From NCBI GenBank assembly GCA_963796325.1, contig CAWCLF010000001.1:310001-374000 (forward strand): 64,000 nt of DNA, written 5' to 3'. A program made the translations under genes and the position numbers. The notes under the pieces were generated by a model, which worked only from the letters and a program-made list of their open reading frames with translations, was not told the origin of the DNA and made no database searches. Source of the DNA: CAVYGN01 sp963796325. GTDB lineage: Bacteria; Spirochaetota; Brevinematia; Brevinematales; JAOACQ01. Positions 18,490 to 26,836 of this stretch are shown one piece after another (position 1 is the stretch's first letter; the number at the start of each line of letters is the position of its first letter).

Positions 18490-19404
18490 TTATTTAAAGG
18501 CCGCCATTTTCATGAAATCTTTCATGCGGACTTTTATATCCTTTTGCGTTATTCCGGAGAGGCCTTGAACGCCGAAATCCTCGACCGCAAAAGAGGCTAT
18601 GACAGTCGCATACGCGGCTGCACTTTTAATTTTCTCCCGGGTCATATCCCTTATGCCGAAATGGTCTATATAGCTCATAAAGGCTCCGGCAAAACTGTCC
18701 CCCGCCCCCGTCGGGTCCTTTATTTCAGGGATTGGATAAGCGGGAAGTGTAATGATGAAATCCGGTCCGAAAACCATTACACCGTTCGCGCCCTTTTTTA
18801 CTATGATCAATTTGAAGCCGGGACGGAACATCGATCTGGCGGCTTTTACTATATTTTTCTCGCCGGTCATAAGAAGGGCTTCATCTTCATTGATCACAAT
18901 ACCGTCAACAGTGTCAAGGACGCTGTCAAGGTCTTTTCGGCTGTTTTCGATCCAGAAATTCATAGTGTCGAGTATAGAGAGCCGGCTTTCGCCCGCCTCC
19001 AGTGCGACCTTCTTCTGAATTACAGGGTCAATATTCGCCAGGAACAGGATGAACGGCCTTTTTTTATATGAATCCGGAACTGCAGGATCGAATTTTGCGA
19101 AAGCGTTAAGTTCCGTTTTTAATGTATCCCTTCTTTCGAAATCGTCCGAATATACACCTTCCCAAAAAAAACATTTTTCATCCTTAAGGATCTTGATCCC
19201 TTCCGTACTGCCGGATTTTGATTTTATGAAATCCCAGTGGCTGCTTTCAAAATCGTTCCCTACGACCCCGATAAGAAGGGGTTTCGATAAAAAATTTGCG
19301 GCATTGGCAAAATGTGTTAAAGATCCGCCGAGGATCCGGTCCTTCGTTCCTTCAAAGGTCGTTATGCTGTCGAACGCCAGGGAACCAACCGCTATTATCG
19401 CCAT
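18490..19404 (-). CDS. PfkB-family carbohydrate/nucleoside kinase
   Basis: The 304-residue protein has the ribokinase fold signatures: an N-terminal GGSLTHFANAANFLS substrate-binding segment and the C-terminal KDPTGAGDSFAGAFMSY anion hole and catalytic aspartate. The substrate cannot be read from sequence; the bacterial adenosine kinase-like branch is one possibility, a sugar kinase another. AAGGATG precedes the ATG. It sits between a TPR protein and greA in one operon, which does not suggest a sugar pathway. Confidence 0.85.
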   Translation of the reverse strand: MAIIAVGSLAFDSITTFEGTKDRILGGSLTHFANAANFLSKPLLIGVVGNDFESSHWDFIKSKSGSTEGIKILKDEKCFFWEGVYSDDFERRDTLKTELNAFAKFDPAVPDSYKKRPFILFLANIDPVIQKKVALEAGESRLSILDTMNFWIENSRKDLDSVLDTVDGIVINEDEALLMTGEKNIVKAARSMFRPGFKLIIVKKGANGVMVFGPDFIITLPAYPIPEIKDPTGAGDSFAGAFMSYIDHFGIRDMTREKIKSAAAYATVIASFAVEDFGVQGLSGITQKDIKVRMKDFMKMAAFK

Positions 19405-19431
19405 ATTTCATCCTTATGATGCACCTGTGTT

Positions 19432-20436
19432 TCAGCCCGGGGAGGCGCTTTTTTTCAGGTCCTTTTTAGCAAGAAGATTTTTAAACAATTGAGACGCACG
19501 TGCAGTGAGCTTTGTTTTAATTTCCTCCCTGCAGTTAGCCAGGTCGAGGAGCTCGATAATCCTCTTTCCCACCTTATCCGCCGTCTCGAAGGTGCCCAGC
19601 TGGAATATATAATAGTCCAATAGCCATAAATAAAAATTTATAAGCCGGGGCACAATTATATTCCTTACTTTTTTATCGATTTTAAGAGATTTTTCATAGT
19701 CTATGATCTTTTCTTTCATTTCCATGTAATCATTGTATTCCATTTTTTTCCTGGCTGTCAAACCCTCGTACAGGTAACCGTAAACGGCGATCCATTCAAG
19801 GATCTCGTTTTCCCTGAATCCGTCTTCCTCGATCGATGTCCGGATCTTTTTCAGAGCCGGGTATTCGATATTGTCTATATTGACGAGCTGGGGAAATTTA
19901 AGAAACGCCTCGTTGAACATGACCATCGCGGAATCCGTTTCCCCGATCTCGTAATAAATATCCCCCAATAAGGTATAAATACGAGTATTGTCGTCTCCGG
20001 CAGCCATTGAAAGAGCATATTCCAGCGTCTCAACGGCCTTATCCAGAATTCCTATTTCATAGAAGGTCTGCCCAAGAAGAATCAGGGTATCACGCTCTGG
20101 TACAGGGGAAAGCCTGTAACTTTCGATAAGAAACTCAACTGCCCTGCCGTAAATATAATTTTTAATCGATATTACAGCCTTTTTATTATCGATCCTCTGG
20201 TTTGTGCAGAAATCGATAAATTTATCCCATTCCTGTATAAGGGTTTCACCGCCCCCGGCATCGAATTTAAAAAGTTCCTGCCTGTTTTGCCAGAACTTGA
20301 TAACCTTGAGTATTTTCTCGAAGTCCTGGTTGTTTATATCCTCTTCCATGCCCTTCAGAGTCAGGTCTTCGGCATTTCCCAAGTTCCCTTCCCTGAGACA
20401 TTGATATATATTTTTTTTTAATTCGATGTTTTCCAT
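19432..20436 (-). CDS. TPR-like helical protein of unknown function
   Basis: A cytoplasmic, all-helical protein of about 334 residues with TPR-like repeats around residues 110-210 (DTLILLGQTFYEIGILDKAV and TRIYTLLGDIYYEIGETDSA). No signal peptide or enzyme motif is seen. The start is uncertain: ATG at 20436 has AGGAGG only 2 bp upstream, whereas an in-frame GTG at 20490 has no ribosome-binding site. It is the first gene behind the strong promoter at 20529-20557 and is probably co-transcribed with the PfkB gene and greA. Confidence 0.65.
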   Translation of the reverse strand: MENIELKKNIYQCLREGNLGNAEDLTLKGMEEDINNQDFEKILKVIKFWQNRQELFKFDAGGGETLIQEWDKFIDFCTNQRIDNKKAVISIKNYIYGRAVEFLIESYRLSPVPERDTLILLGQTFYEIGILDKAVETLEYALSMAAGDDNTRIYTLLGDIYYEIGETDSAMVMFNEAFLKFPQLVNIDNIEYPALKKIRTSIEEDGFRENEILEWIAVYGYLYEGLTARKKMEYNDYMEMKEKIIDYEKSLKIDKKVRNIIVPRLINFYLWLLDYYIFQLGTFETADKVGKRIIELLDLANCREEIKTKLTARASQLFKNLLAKKDLKKSASPG

Positions 20437-20528
20437 GTCCTCCTGTCCCAGAAAAAGAATTTTCCTTACCTTAACGGCAGGGGAAACCACAACTATTCAG
20501 GAAAGATGTAAATATCTGTCAGTCCTAT

Positions 20529-20557
20529 ATTTTAACAGATTATTATAAAAATATCAA
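20529..20557 (-). promoter_or_regulatory. Sigma-70 promoter of the TPR-pfkB-greA-metG run
   Basis: On the minus strand TTGATA (20557-20552) and TAAAAT (20534-20529) are separated by exactly 17 bp. The predicted start is about 85 bp before the TPR gene. It is one of the better promoter matches in the window. Confidence 0.6.
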
Positions 20558-20631
20558 TTCCGGGGTATCGAGCATTTACAGAAAAGGGGGAATTGTTTTT
20601 TACATAAAGTAAAGGAGAAAAGGGAGAAAGG

Positions 20632-21180
20632 CTATTTTATGAGTTCGATCACCGCATCTTTAGCCAGTACTTTTGAAAATCCGCTCAAAGCTGCTAAAAA
20701 TGAATTCTGCACATTCCCTGCGGATATTTCATCATCATTGTACTTTAAAGATTTCGTCGCACAGCAGTCGCCCGCGACAATGCATTCGTATCCCAGGTCA
20801 TATACGGCCCGTACGGTCGAGTCGACGCACATATGGGTCATCATGCCCGCTATTACAAGTTTGGATATGCAGTTTTCTTTTAAATAACCATCGAGTTCCG
20901 TTTTCCGGAAACTGTTGGGAAAATATTTGACAATGATTTTTTCCCCTTCCATCGGTCTTACATTTTCATGAAGTTCCGCACCATGCGTTCCCGGTATAAA
21001 AAATGACGCTCCCGTGCTTATTGAAAGATGCTTTACATGAACGACCGGCAATGACAGGTTTCTGAATTTTTTCAGTAAATCTTTTATCCGTATGCCGGCT
21101 TCTAAACTATTTTTTAATTCCATTTTACCATTCGGGAAATAATCATTTTGCACGTCAATGATCAATAAAGCTGTTTTCAT
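20632..21180 (-). CDS. Isochorismatase-like cysteine hydrolase
   Basis: A 182-residue member of the isochorismatase-like superfamily (nicotinamidase, ureidoacrylate and related amidohydrolases). The catalytic aspartate is in ALLIIDVQNDYF, the lysine is probably in VVHVKHLS, and the nucleophilic cysteine is in GMMTHMCVDSTVRAVYDLGY. The substrate is unknown. The ATG at 21180 is favoured because GGGAGAG precedes it; an upstream in-frame start adds a poor leader. It is downstream of an AraC-type regulator on the same strand, separated by about 117 bp and a small hairpin, so it may have its own promoter. Confidence 0.85.
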   Translation of the reverse strand: MKTALLIIDVQNDYFPNGKMELKNSLEAGIRIKDLLKKFRNLSLPVVHVKHLSISTGASFFIPGTHGAELHENVRPMEGEKIIVKYFPNSFRKTELDGYLKENCISKLVIAGMMTHMCVDSTVRAVYDLGYECIVAGDCCATKSLKYNDDEISAGNVQNSFLAALSGFSKVLAKDAVIELIK

Positions 21181-21267
21181 ATCATCTCTCCCTTCCTTCT
21201 TTTGTTCTGTTTTGAAAGTGTAATAGATTAGCACAAATCCGGATAAAAAAACAGGGCTTTCGGAAAG

Positions 21268-21283
21268 GGAAAATCGGTTTTCC
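21268..21283 (-). terminator. Possible weak terminator after the AraC gene
   Basis: GGAAAA and TTTTCC form a 6-bp stem with a 4-base loop. On the minus strand a run of seven T residues follows after about 15 bases (complement of 21246-21252). The stem is AT-rich and the T-run distant, so termination is uncertain. Confidence 0.3.
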
Positions 21284-21297
21284 GGCAGGATTTCATT

Positions 21298-22146
21298 TTA
21301 TTTGAAATTTTTCCGGTATGAAGCGGGAAGCTGGCGGAAAGTCTTTTGAAAAACACGTCCGAAATGTGTGGGATCTGAAAATCCTGTTTTTGAGGCGATT
21401 TCGGAAACGGGCAGGGTTGTTTCCTGTAGAAGATTTCTGGCTATGGAAAGCCTGAGCTCGCGAAGATAGCCGAAAACAGTTTTTCCAGTCAGATCGAAGA
21501 ATTTTTCTTCCAGGGTGGTTTTATTTGTGCAGAATTCCCTGGTTAATCCGGCAAGCGATATCTTTTCGGAATAATGCGTCGAGAGATACAGGCGAACTTT
21601 TTCAGCAGGATGAATGAGCCCGGTGACTTTATCCGGTACCTGAACGGGCTGGTGAAATATCCGGCCTAAATGGATCAGGGCCTCTATCAGAAACGAACGG
21701 GTCCGGTAGGGCCAGTATGGATTTGATTTATTCGTGAGTTCATCCCGGATTTTATTGAAAATTTCCTCCAGGAATTGAGTGCTTTGCGGGTATAAAACAA
21801 TTGGCCCGGGCAATTCGCCTTCTCTATGTATAAAACAATCCGCCCAGAAAAGATCCAAAACGCCTGCCGGATCAGCCGGTTTTATCCCGGCTTCCAATAT
21901 TTGTTCAGGATGAAAGGCGGAATTGACCAGGCGGGGATCGAATCCAAGCGCGATATACCGGCTGTTTATGAAGATATTATCTCTTTCACGCTGGTTCAGG
22001 CAGAAACAGTTCGCGCCGTTCCTGATTTCTGCTTTTCCTGATGTAAATAATAAAATTTCCCAGAACGTCTTCGGAAAATTATCCCTTTCCTTTTCAGAAT
22101 CTGTTATCCTTAAGGCCAGTCCGTAATTATCGTTCATTTTATTCAT
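21298..22146 (-). CDS. AraC-family transcriptional regulator
   Basis: About 282 residues. The C-terminal ~100 residues form the double helix-turn-helix of AraC/XylS proteins: KISLAGLTREFCTNKTTLEE for the first, and LPVSEIASKTGFSDPTHFGR with VFQKTFRQLPASYRK for the second. The N-terminal part is cupin-like and presumably senses a ligand. The longer frame begins inside the preceding gene; ATG at 22146, 14 bp after that gene's stop, is the sensible start. Targets unknown; the neighbouring hydrolase gene is a candidate. Confidence 0.82.
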   Translation of the reverse strand: MNKMNDNYGLALRITDSEKERDNFPKTFWEILLFTSGKAEIRNGANCFCLNQRERDNIFINSRYIALGFDPRLVNSAFHPEQILEAGIKPADPAGVLDLFWADCFIHREGELPGPIVLYPQSTQFLEEIFNKIRDELTNKSNPYWPYRTRSFLIEALIHLGRIFHQPVQVPDKVTGLIHPAEKVRLYLSTHYSEKISLAGLTREFCTNKTTLEEKFFDLTGKTVFGYLRELRLSIARNLLQETTLPVSEIASKTGFSDPTHFGRVFQKTFRQLPASYRKNFK

Positions 22147-22159
22147 CAATGCTCTTTTA

Positions 22160-22774
22160 TTAAATCCAGCCGATGACGGCCGTGACTGTCTTTTCCGGTA
22201 CAAGGACGAAACTTTCCTCGTGAAAGGAAACACCGAGGCTTCCCGCATCGAGGAGGCGAAGCATTGCAGGGTGGACATCCGTATTGAGATCGCCGTAGCC
22301 GGGGCTGAAACGCATTGTATTTTTAAGATTGAAAAGCATGTTTTCCCTTTTTAAAACACCGGTTATATAATCGGCGAACGATTCAACAGCTTCACTGCCG
22401 ACAGCGTCGAGAATTACGGCCCGGGTCATTTCACCCTCTTTAGTAAGTCTTGCCGTTTCGATGGTCAGATCGGGACCAATCGTGCATAGAATAAGCGAAG
22501 CTTTGCCGGCATTTTTCATTATCGATGAAAGTTTGACGGAATGAAAGGCTATCCCGCAATCGAGAGTAACCGAAGTATTATCCCTTCCTTTTACAGGGCA
22601 GTCAAGTACATTGCCGGAAGGCTTTATTAAAGGGATTGAATTTTCAATAACTGTTTTGACAAGGCTTAAAGTATTTTCATCCAGAGAGCTTTTCTTCCTG
22701 TTATAACCAAGCCGTCCCAGAACATTTTCTACAGGCGGTATTATTGAAGGGAGAGAAAATTTTCTAAGAGGCAT
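22160..22774 (-). CDS. Stand-alone MetH-activation-domain-like protein
   Basis: The 204-residue protein resembles the C-terminal reactivation domain of cobalamin-dependent methionine synthase. The key match is the AdoMet-binding signature, here RFSPGYGDLNTDVHPAMLRL followed by a serine/valine-rich strand. The rest of MetH (homocysteine, folate and B12 domains) is absent. Such separate proteins are known to accompany split methionine synthases or corrinoid systems. It starts 7 bp after glyQ, so the two are co-transcribed. The CPVKGRD segment is not a recognised motif. Confidence 0.75.
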   Translation of the reverse strand: MPLRKFSLPSIIPPVENVLGRLGYNRKKSSLDENTLSLVKTVIENSIPLIKPSGNVLDCPVKGRDNTSVTLDCGIAFHSVKLSSIMKNAGKASLILCTIGPDLTIETARLTKEGEMTRAVILDAVGSEAVESFADYITGVLKRENMLFNLKNTMRFSPGYGDLNTDVHPAMLRLLDAGSLGVSFHEESFVLVPEKTVTAVIGWI

Positions 22775-22780
22775 CGGCTT

Positions 22781-23683
22781 TTATGCCGGTCTCATAGAGA
22801 GTTTCGGCTGCGGCTTTTTTAAAAGAGGGAAACCAAGTTCTTCCCTTTTTTTAAGATACGCGGCTGCACAGGTTGAAGCCAGCTTTCTTACCCTTAGTAT
22901 ATAGCTCTCCCTCTGCATGACCGATATAGCGCCCCTCGCATCGAGAATATTGAATACATGCGAGCATTTCATGGCCAGGTCGTATGCCGGGAGGACAATA
23001 CCCTTTTCAATAGTTTTAAAGCATTCCGACTCGTAATCGTCGAAAAGCCTCCTGTAAAGCTCAACGTCGGCAAATTCGAAATTGTATGCTGAAAATTCCT
23101 TTTCAAGCTGGAAATGAAGGTCTCCGTATGTGAATTCATCGTTCCACTTTATGTCTTTGTAGTGATTCACATTCTGAAGATACATCGAGATCCTTTCAGT
23201 TCCGTAAGTTATTTCGACCGGCACAGGCGAAAGTTCGATTCCTCCGACCTGCTGAAAATAAGTGAACTGCGTTATTTCCATTCCGTCAAGCCAAACTTCC
23301 CAACCCAGTCCCCAGGCCCCGAGAGTGGGTGATTCCCAGTCGTCATGAACAAAGCGGATATCGTGTTCCTTGAGAGCAATTCCGAGAAATTCGAGGCTTT
23401 TCAGGTAAAGATCCTGGATATTATCGGGTGACGGTTTGATAATTACCTGGAACTGGAAATAATAACCCAGGCGGTTCGGGTTATCGCCGTAACGGCCGTC
23501 AGTCGGACGGCGCGAAGGTTCGACATATGCAACTTTCCAGGGTTCGGGCCCAAGAGAACGAAGAAAAGTGTCCGGATTGAACGTTCCCGCACCCTTTTCC
23601 AGATCGTACGGCTCCCGTATGAGACAGCCCTGTGCGCCCCAGTATTCCTTGAGCTTGAATATAACATCCTGGAAGGTCATCAT
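22781..23683 (-). CDS. glyQ: Glycyl-tRNA synthetase alpha subunit
   Basis: GlyQ is the catalytic class II subunit of the bacterial alpha2beta2 glycyl-tRNA synthetase. The 300-residue length matches E. coli GlyQ, and family-typical stretches are clear: TFQDVIFKLKEYWGAQGC, YVEPSRRPTDGRYGDNPNR and EVWLDGMEITQFTYFQQVGG. ATG at 23683 has GGGAG 6 bp upstream; the open frame extends further but without a better start. The glyS beta-subunit gene, usually adjacent, is not present: the next gene is the MetH-activation-like protein. Confidence 0.95.
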   Translation of the reverse strand: MMTFQDVIFKLKEYWGAQGCLIREPYDLEKGAGTFNPDTFLRSLGPEPWKVAYVEPSRRPTDGRYGDNPNRLGYYFQFQVIIKPSPDNIQDLYLKSLEFLGIALKEHDIRFVHDDWESPTLGAWGLGWEVWLDGMEITQFTYFQQVGGIELSPVPVEITYGTERISMYLQNVNHYKDIKWNDEFTYGDLHFQLEKEFSAYNFEFADVELYRRLFDDYESECFKTIEKGIVLPAYDLAMKCSHVFNILDARGAISVMQRESYILRVRKLASTCAAAYLKKREELGFPLLKKPQPKLSMRPA

Positions 23684-23807
23684 ACAAAACTCCCGCCGGA
23701 TAAAACCGGCTAAAAACCTGGTGAAGAACAAGGTACTATTATTATAACTTGATTTGACTGATTTTGAAAAAATTCTTCATGTATTATATAAAACAAACTC
23801 GATCTAC

Positions 23808-23885
23808 TGCCTGACTGCCGATTCCAGGCTCCCGACTCACGACTCTCGACTCTCGACTATAGTCTGTTGACTGTTGATTGTCGGC
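23808..23885. repeat. Intergenic heptad-like repeat cluster A
   Basis: Between the divergent glyQ and purD genes lies a run of imperfect 7-base words such as GACTCAC, GACTCTC and GACTATA, in near-tandem phase. It ends in CTGTTGACTGTTGATTG. Similar words recur at 33785-33835, 44986-45060 and 58752-58858, always between genes. There are no uniform spacers, so this is not a CRISPR array. Confidence 0.6.
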
Positions 23886-23895
23886 TAATTATAAT
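23867..23895 (+). promoter_or_regulatory. Promoter of purD
   Basis: TTGACT at 23867-23872, 17 bp, then a perfect TATAAT at 23890-23895. The predicted start is about 35 bp before the purD ATG. The -35 box lies inside the heptad-repeat cluster. Confidence 0.6.
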
Positions 23896-23936
23896 AGGCC
23901 TATAATTAAACTGTTTATAATTTGCAGGAGACTCAT

Positions 23937-25235
23937 ATGAACGTTGCCGTGATAGGAAGCGGAGGAAGAGAAAGTGCAATCGCCTGGGCGGTTTCCAGGA
24001 GCCCCAGGTGTGAAAAATTGTATATACTGCCCGGGAACGGCGGTACATCCAGGTACGGCAGGAATGTTCCGGCAGGGACAGCCCAGCCTTTCACGGACCT
24101 TGAAGAATTCGTAGAACTTGGAAGCATCGACCTCGTAATCGTTGGACCGGAGCAGCCTCTAGTTAACGGGATAACCGATGCTCTGAAAAAAACAAAAGCG
24201 GCTGTTTTCGGACCTTCCTGCAGGGCTTCAAGGCTGGAAGGCAGCAAGATTTATCTTAAAGAATTCCTGGCAAGATATCATATCCCCACAGCTAAATTCG
24301 AGGTGTTTGATTCCAGCGATAAAGCTTTTGATTTTGTGAAGAAATCAGACAGGCCCTTTGTCGTTAAAACGGACGGGCTGGCTGCCGGTAAAGGAGCGAT
24401 CGTCTGCAAAACCGTTGAGGAAACTTATGATGGAATAAAGAGATTAATGGTGGACAGGGAATTCGGAAGTGCAGGAGACCGCATAGTTCTTGAGGATGTA
24501 CTTGAAGGGATTGAAACCAGCGTTTTCATCATTACCGACGGCCATGATTTCAAATGGCTGGCTTCCGCCCAGGACCACAAGAGAATATATGACAATGATG
24601 AAGGTCCCAATACGGGAGGAATGGGGGCATACGCCCCGGTCCCGTTCATTGACGATACTATGAAGGATATTATCACTGAAAATATTATAAGGCCGACAAT
24701 AGCAGGAATGCAGAAAGAGGGGAGCCCTTATTTAGGCTTCCTTTATCTTGGCCTGATGCTCACAGAACATGGGCCGGCTGTAATAGAATACAACATAAGA
24801 CTTGGGGACCCTGAGGCGCAGGTTATCCTGCCGCTCCTGAAAACCGATTTTCTGGATATAATATCAGCCGCAACCGACGGCAGGCTCGACCGGCTGATAA
24901 TAGAACAGTATGAAGGATACTGCACGGGAGTTGTCCTGGCTTCGAAGGGGTACCCCGATTCGTATCTCAAGGGCTTCGAGATCAGCGGCAGTCTTGAGGA
25001 TGAGAAAGGAGTTTATGTTTTTCATGCAGGCACCAGGAACAATGAAGACGGGAAGCTCGTTACAGACGGGGGCCGGGTTATATGCGTATCGGCTCTGGGT
25101 CAGAACCTGAGGGATTCAATAAAGAAGGCCTATGCGAAAGCGACGGAAATCGACTTCCAGGGTGTAACCTACAGAAAGGATATCGGAATGAAAGGCTTGA
25201 GATTGATTGAACAGGGTAAGTCATATCAGGTATAG
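23937..25235 (+). CDS. purD: Phosphoribosylamine-glycine ligase
   Basis: PurD (GARS) joins phosphoribosylamine and glycine using ATP, the second step of purine synthesis. The protein is 432 residues, the normal length. An N-terminal nucleotide-fold segment (VAVIGSGGRESAIAWAV), the ATP-grasp region (KTDGLAAGKGAIVC) and the conserved NTGGMGAYAPVP and EYNIRLGDPEAQV stretches are intact. ATG at 23937 is preferred over a TTG 15 bp earlier because GCAGGAG is placed 6 bp before it. The last 10 bp overlap the end of the convergent rhomboid gene. Confidence 0.96.
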   Translation: MNVAVIGSGGRESAIAWAVSRSPRCEKLYILPGNGGTSRYGRNVPAGTAQPFTDLEEFVELGSIDLVIVGPEQPLVNGITDALKKTKAAVFGPSCRASRLEGSKIYLKEFLARYHIPTAKFEVFDSSDKAFDFVKKSDRPFVVKTDGLAAGKGAIVCKTVEETYDGIKRLMVDREFGSAGDRIVLEDVLEGIETSVFIITDGHDFKWLASAQDHKRIYDNDEGPNTGGMGAYAPVPFIDDTMKDIITENIIRPTIAGMQKEGSPYLGFLYLGLMLTEHGPAVIEYNIRLGDPEAQVILPLLKTDFLDIISAATDGRLDRLIIEQYEGYCTGVVLASKGYPDSYLKGFEISGSLEDEKGVYVFHAGTRNNEDGKLVTDGGRVICVSALGQNLRDSIKKAYAKATEIDFQGVTYRKDIGMKGLRLIEQGKSYQV

Positions 25236-25888
25236 TACCGGCGCAGGAGTTTTCTCCTGACAAGGGATATATAGATATAACTTGATACGATGCCTCCGAT
25301 ATGGACAAAATATGCGACGTTGCTGCCCGATCCCATAATGCTCGAGAATCCGCTTAAAAACTGCCCGATTATCCATATCGTGACATAAATGAATGCAGGT
25401 ATTCTTACCGGCATGATAAAAAATCCCAGAAAAATCAGAGTAAATATCCTGTTCGACGGGAAAATAAGCATATATGCAGTCAGCACTCCCGATATGGCTC
25501 CGCTTGCTCCTATGATCGGCGCCATGGAATGCATTGAGAGGGCAGCCTGGAAAAGACCTCCGCAGATGCCCATCGCCAGGTAAAAAAATAAATAGCGCAT
25601 ATGTCCCAGAATATCCTCGATATTATTCCCGAAGATATAAAGGAAAAGCATATTCCCGATTATGTGGAGAAACCCTCCATGCAGGAACAGGTAAGTTACG
25701 GGGCGGTACCAGTTGACAAGCGGATCAGAAAAAAAAAGCGAAGGGATCAATGCGTATTTTAATACCAGCTCCGCGTTTCTCATTTCGCTTGTGACCTGGA
25801 TGATAAATATAACGATGTTAATTATTATAAGACAGGCATTTACAAATGGAAAGTTCCTCGGCGGACTTTCATCTCGTAAAGGTATCAT
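25226..25888 (-). CDS. Rhomboid-family intramembrane serine protease
   Basis: A 220-residue protein with about six membrane helices. Family marks are a WYRPVTYLFLHGGFLHIIGN segment after the first helix, the catalytic serine in GASGAISG, and a late helix with the partner histidine in VAYFVHIGG. These suggest an active protease that cleaves membrane helices. It follows mlaD by only 9 bp at the end of the long rpsF operon, so it may act on envelope proteins, but no substrate is evident. Confidence 0.88.
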   Translation of the reverse strand: MIPLRDESPPRNFPFVNACLIIINIVIFIIQVTSEMRNAELVLKYALIPSLFFSDPLVNWYRPVTYLFLHGGFLHIIGNMLFLYIFGNNIEDILGHMRYLFFYLAMGICGGLFQAALSMHSMAPIIGASGAISGVLTAYMLIFPSNRIFTLIFLGFFIMPVRIPAFIYVTIWIIGQFLSGFSSIMGSGSNVAYFVHIGGIVSSYIYISLVRRKLLRRYYT

Positions 25889-25897
25889 CCGCTGTCC

Positions 25898-26818
25898 TCA
25901 CTTTGCCCCGAATATAAGTGCGGAAGGGTTCGAGCTAATCTTCTGGCTGAAAATCTCGAAGTTTTTCAAAGTGACATCGAGCCTTGTTCGCGTCTCTTTG
26001 TCCCTGAGCATACCCAGAGGGGTTGTTTTATCGTAGGATAGTTTATTGATGTCCTCAGAAAGGTTCTTTAATTGGAAGCTCAATGCATTTAAATTCGTGA
26101 CAATATTTCCGACCTCTTCAGGAGTGAGGCTGGACATGCTGCTATTGATCTTTTTGGAAAAAGATTCGATATTATACATCGTATTATTAACCCGGCTCAT
26201 GACTTCAGAGGAGTTTTTCAGGGCAAGGTCCAGGCTGTGGATGCTCTGCCTTATGTCACCCTCATTTTCCTGTACAACGCGGTTCAAGCCTGCCACAAGG
26301 TCTACAATATTTTCAAAAGTCTCCCTGAACTTGTTTACCATATCGGTGTTGTTTGTCGATATCAGGCCGCTGACGGCCATACCGGCCAGTTCGATGGTCC
26401 TTGCAAAACCCAGCGGCGATACTCCGACGATATCTTCGTTATTCGTATAAAAATCGGTGGATGTCGGATCGTAACCGGAAACATTGATATATTTCTGACC
26501 CACAAGGCTTGATGAATATATATAAAATTTTGCGCCCCTGTTGAGCTTGTATTCACCGTTTATAAGGACCTTCGCTATAAGTTTTCCCTTTTCAAAGATA
26601 ATATTGTCGACATATCCGATAGCCGGACCGCCGGAAATCCTGAGCTTTGCGCCGCTCTGCAGATTGTCCAGGAAATCGTATTGAATGTTCAGGCCGTAAC
26701 CTCCGCCCATCAGGAAACTGAATTTGCCTGCAAAGTAAATGAAGAAAAACAGTATCACGACACCTGTGAAGATAAAAATACCGAGGGTTATGTTATTTAT
26801 CTTTTTCCCTCTTTCCAT
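25898..26818 (-). CDS. mlaD: MlaD-like MCE-domain lipid transport protein
   Basis: MlaD-type proteins form a periplasmic hexamer on the MlaFE ABC transporter and move phospholipids between the membranes. This 306-residue copy has one N-terminal membrane helix (TLGIFIFTGVVILFFFIYFA), then the MCE domain (LQSGAKLRISGGPAIGYVD to LVGQKYINVSGY), then a long amphipathic coiled-coil tail from about residue 150. The tail is longer than in E. coli MlaD and may make a needle or contact a partner. The gene order mlaE-mlaF-mlaD supports the call. Confidence 0.88.
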   Translation of the reverse strand: MERGKKINNITLGIFIFTGVVILFFFIYFAGKFSFLMGGGYGLNIQYDFLDNLQSGAKLRISGGPAIGYVDNIIFEKGKLIAKVLINGEYKLNRGAKFYIYSSSLVGQKYINVSGYDPTSTDFYTNNEDIVGVSPLGFARTIELAGMAVSGLISTNNTDMVNKFRETFENIVDLVAGLNRVVQENEGDIRQSIHSLDLALKNSSEVMSRVNNTMYNIESFSKKINSSMSSLTPEEVGNIVTNLNALSFQLKNLSEDINKLSYDKTTPLGMLRDKETRTRLDVTLKNFEIFSQKISSNPSALIFGAK

Positions 26819-26836
26819 AAATCGCTACCTCTTTTT

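Noticed and set aside
18451..19071. 206-residue open frame antisense to the PfkB kinase gene
   Set aside because: It mirrors a gene with clear kinase motifs; no family resemblance or start signal of its own.
23808..23885. CRISPR array
   Set aside because: The repeated words are 7 bases, imperfect and contiguous, without 28-40 bp repeats or unique spacers; no cas gene nearby.
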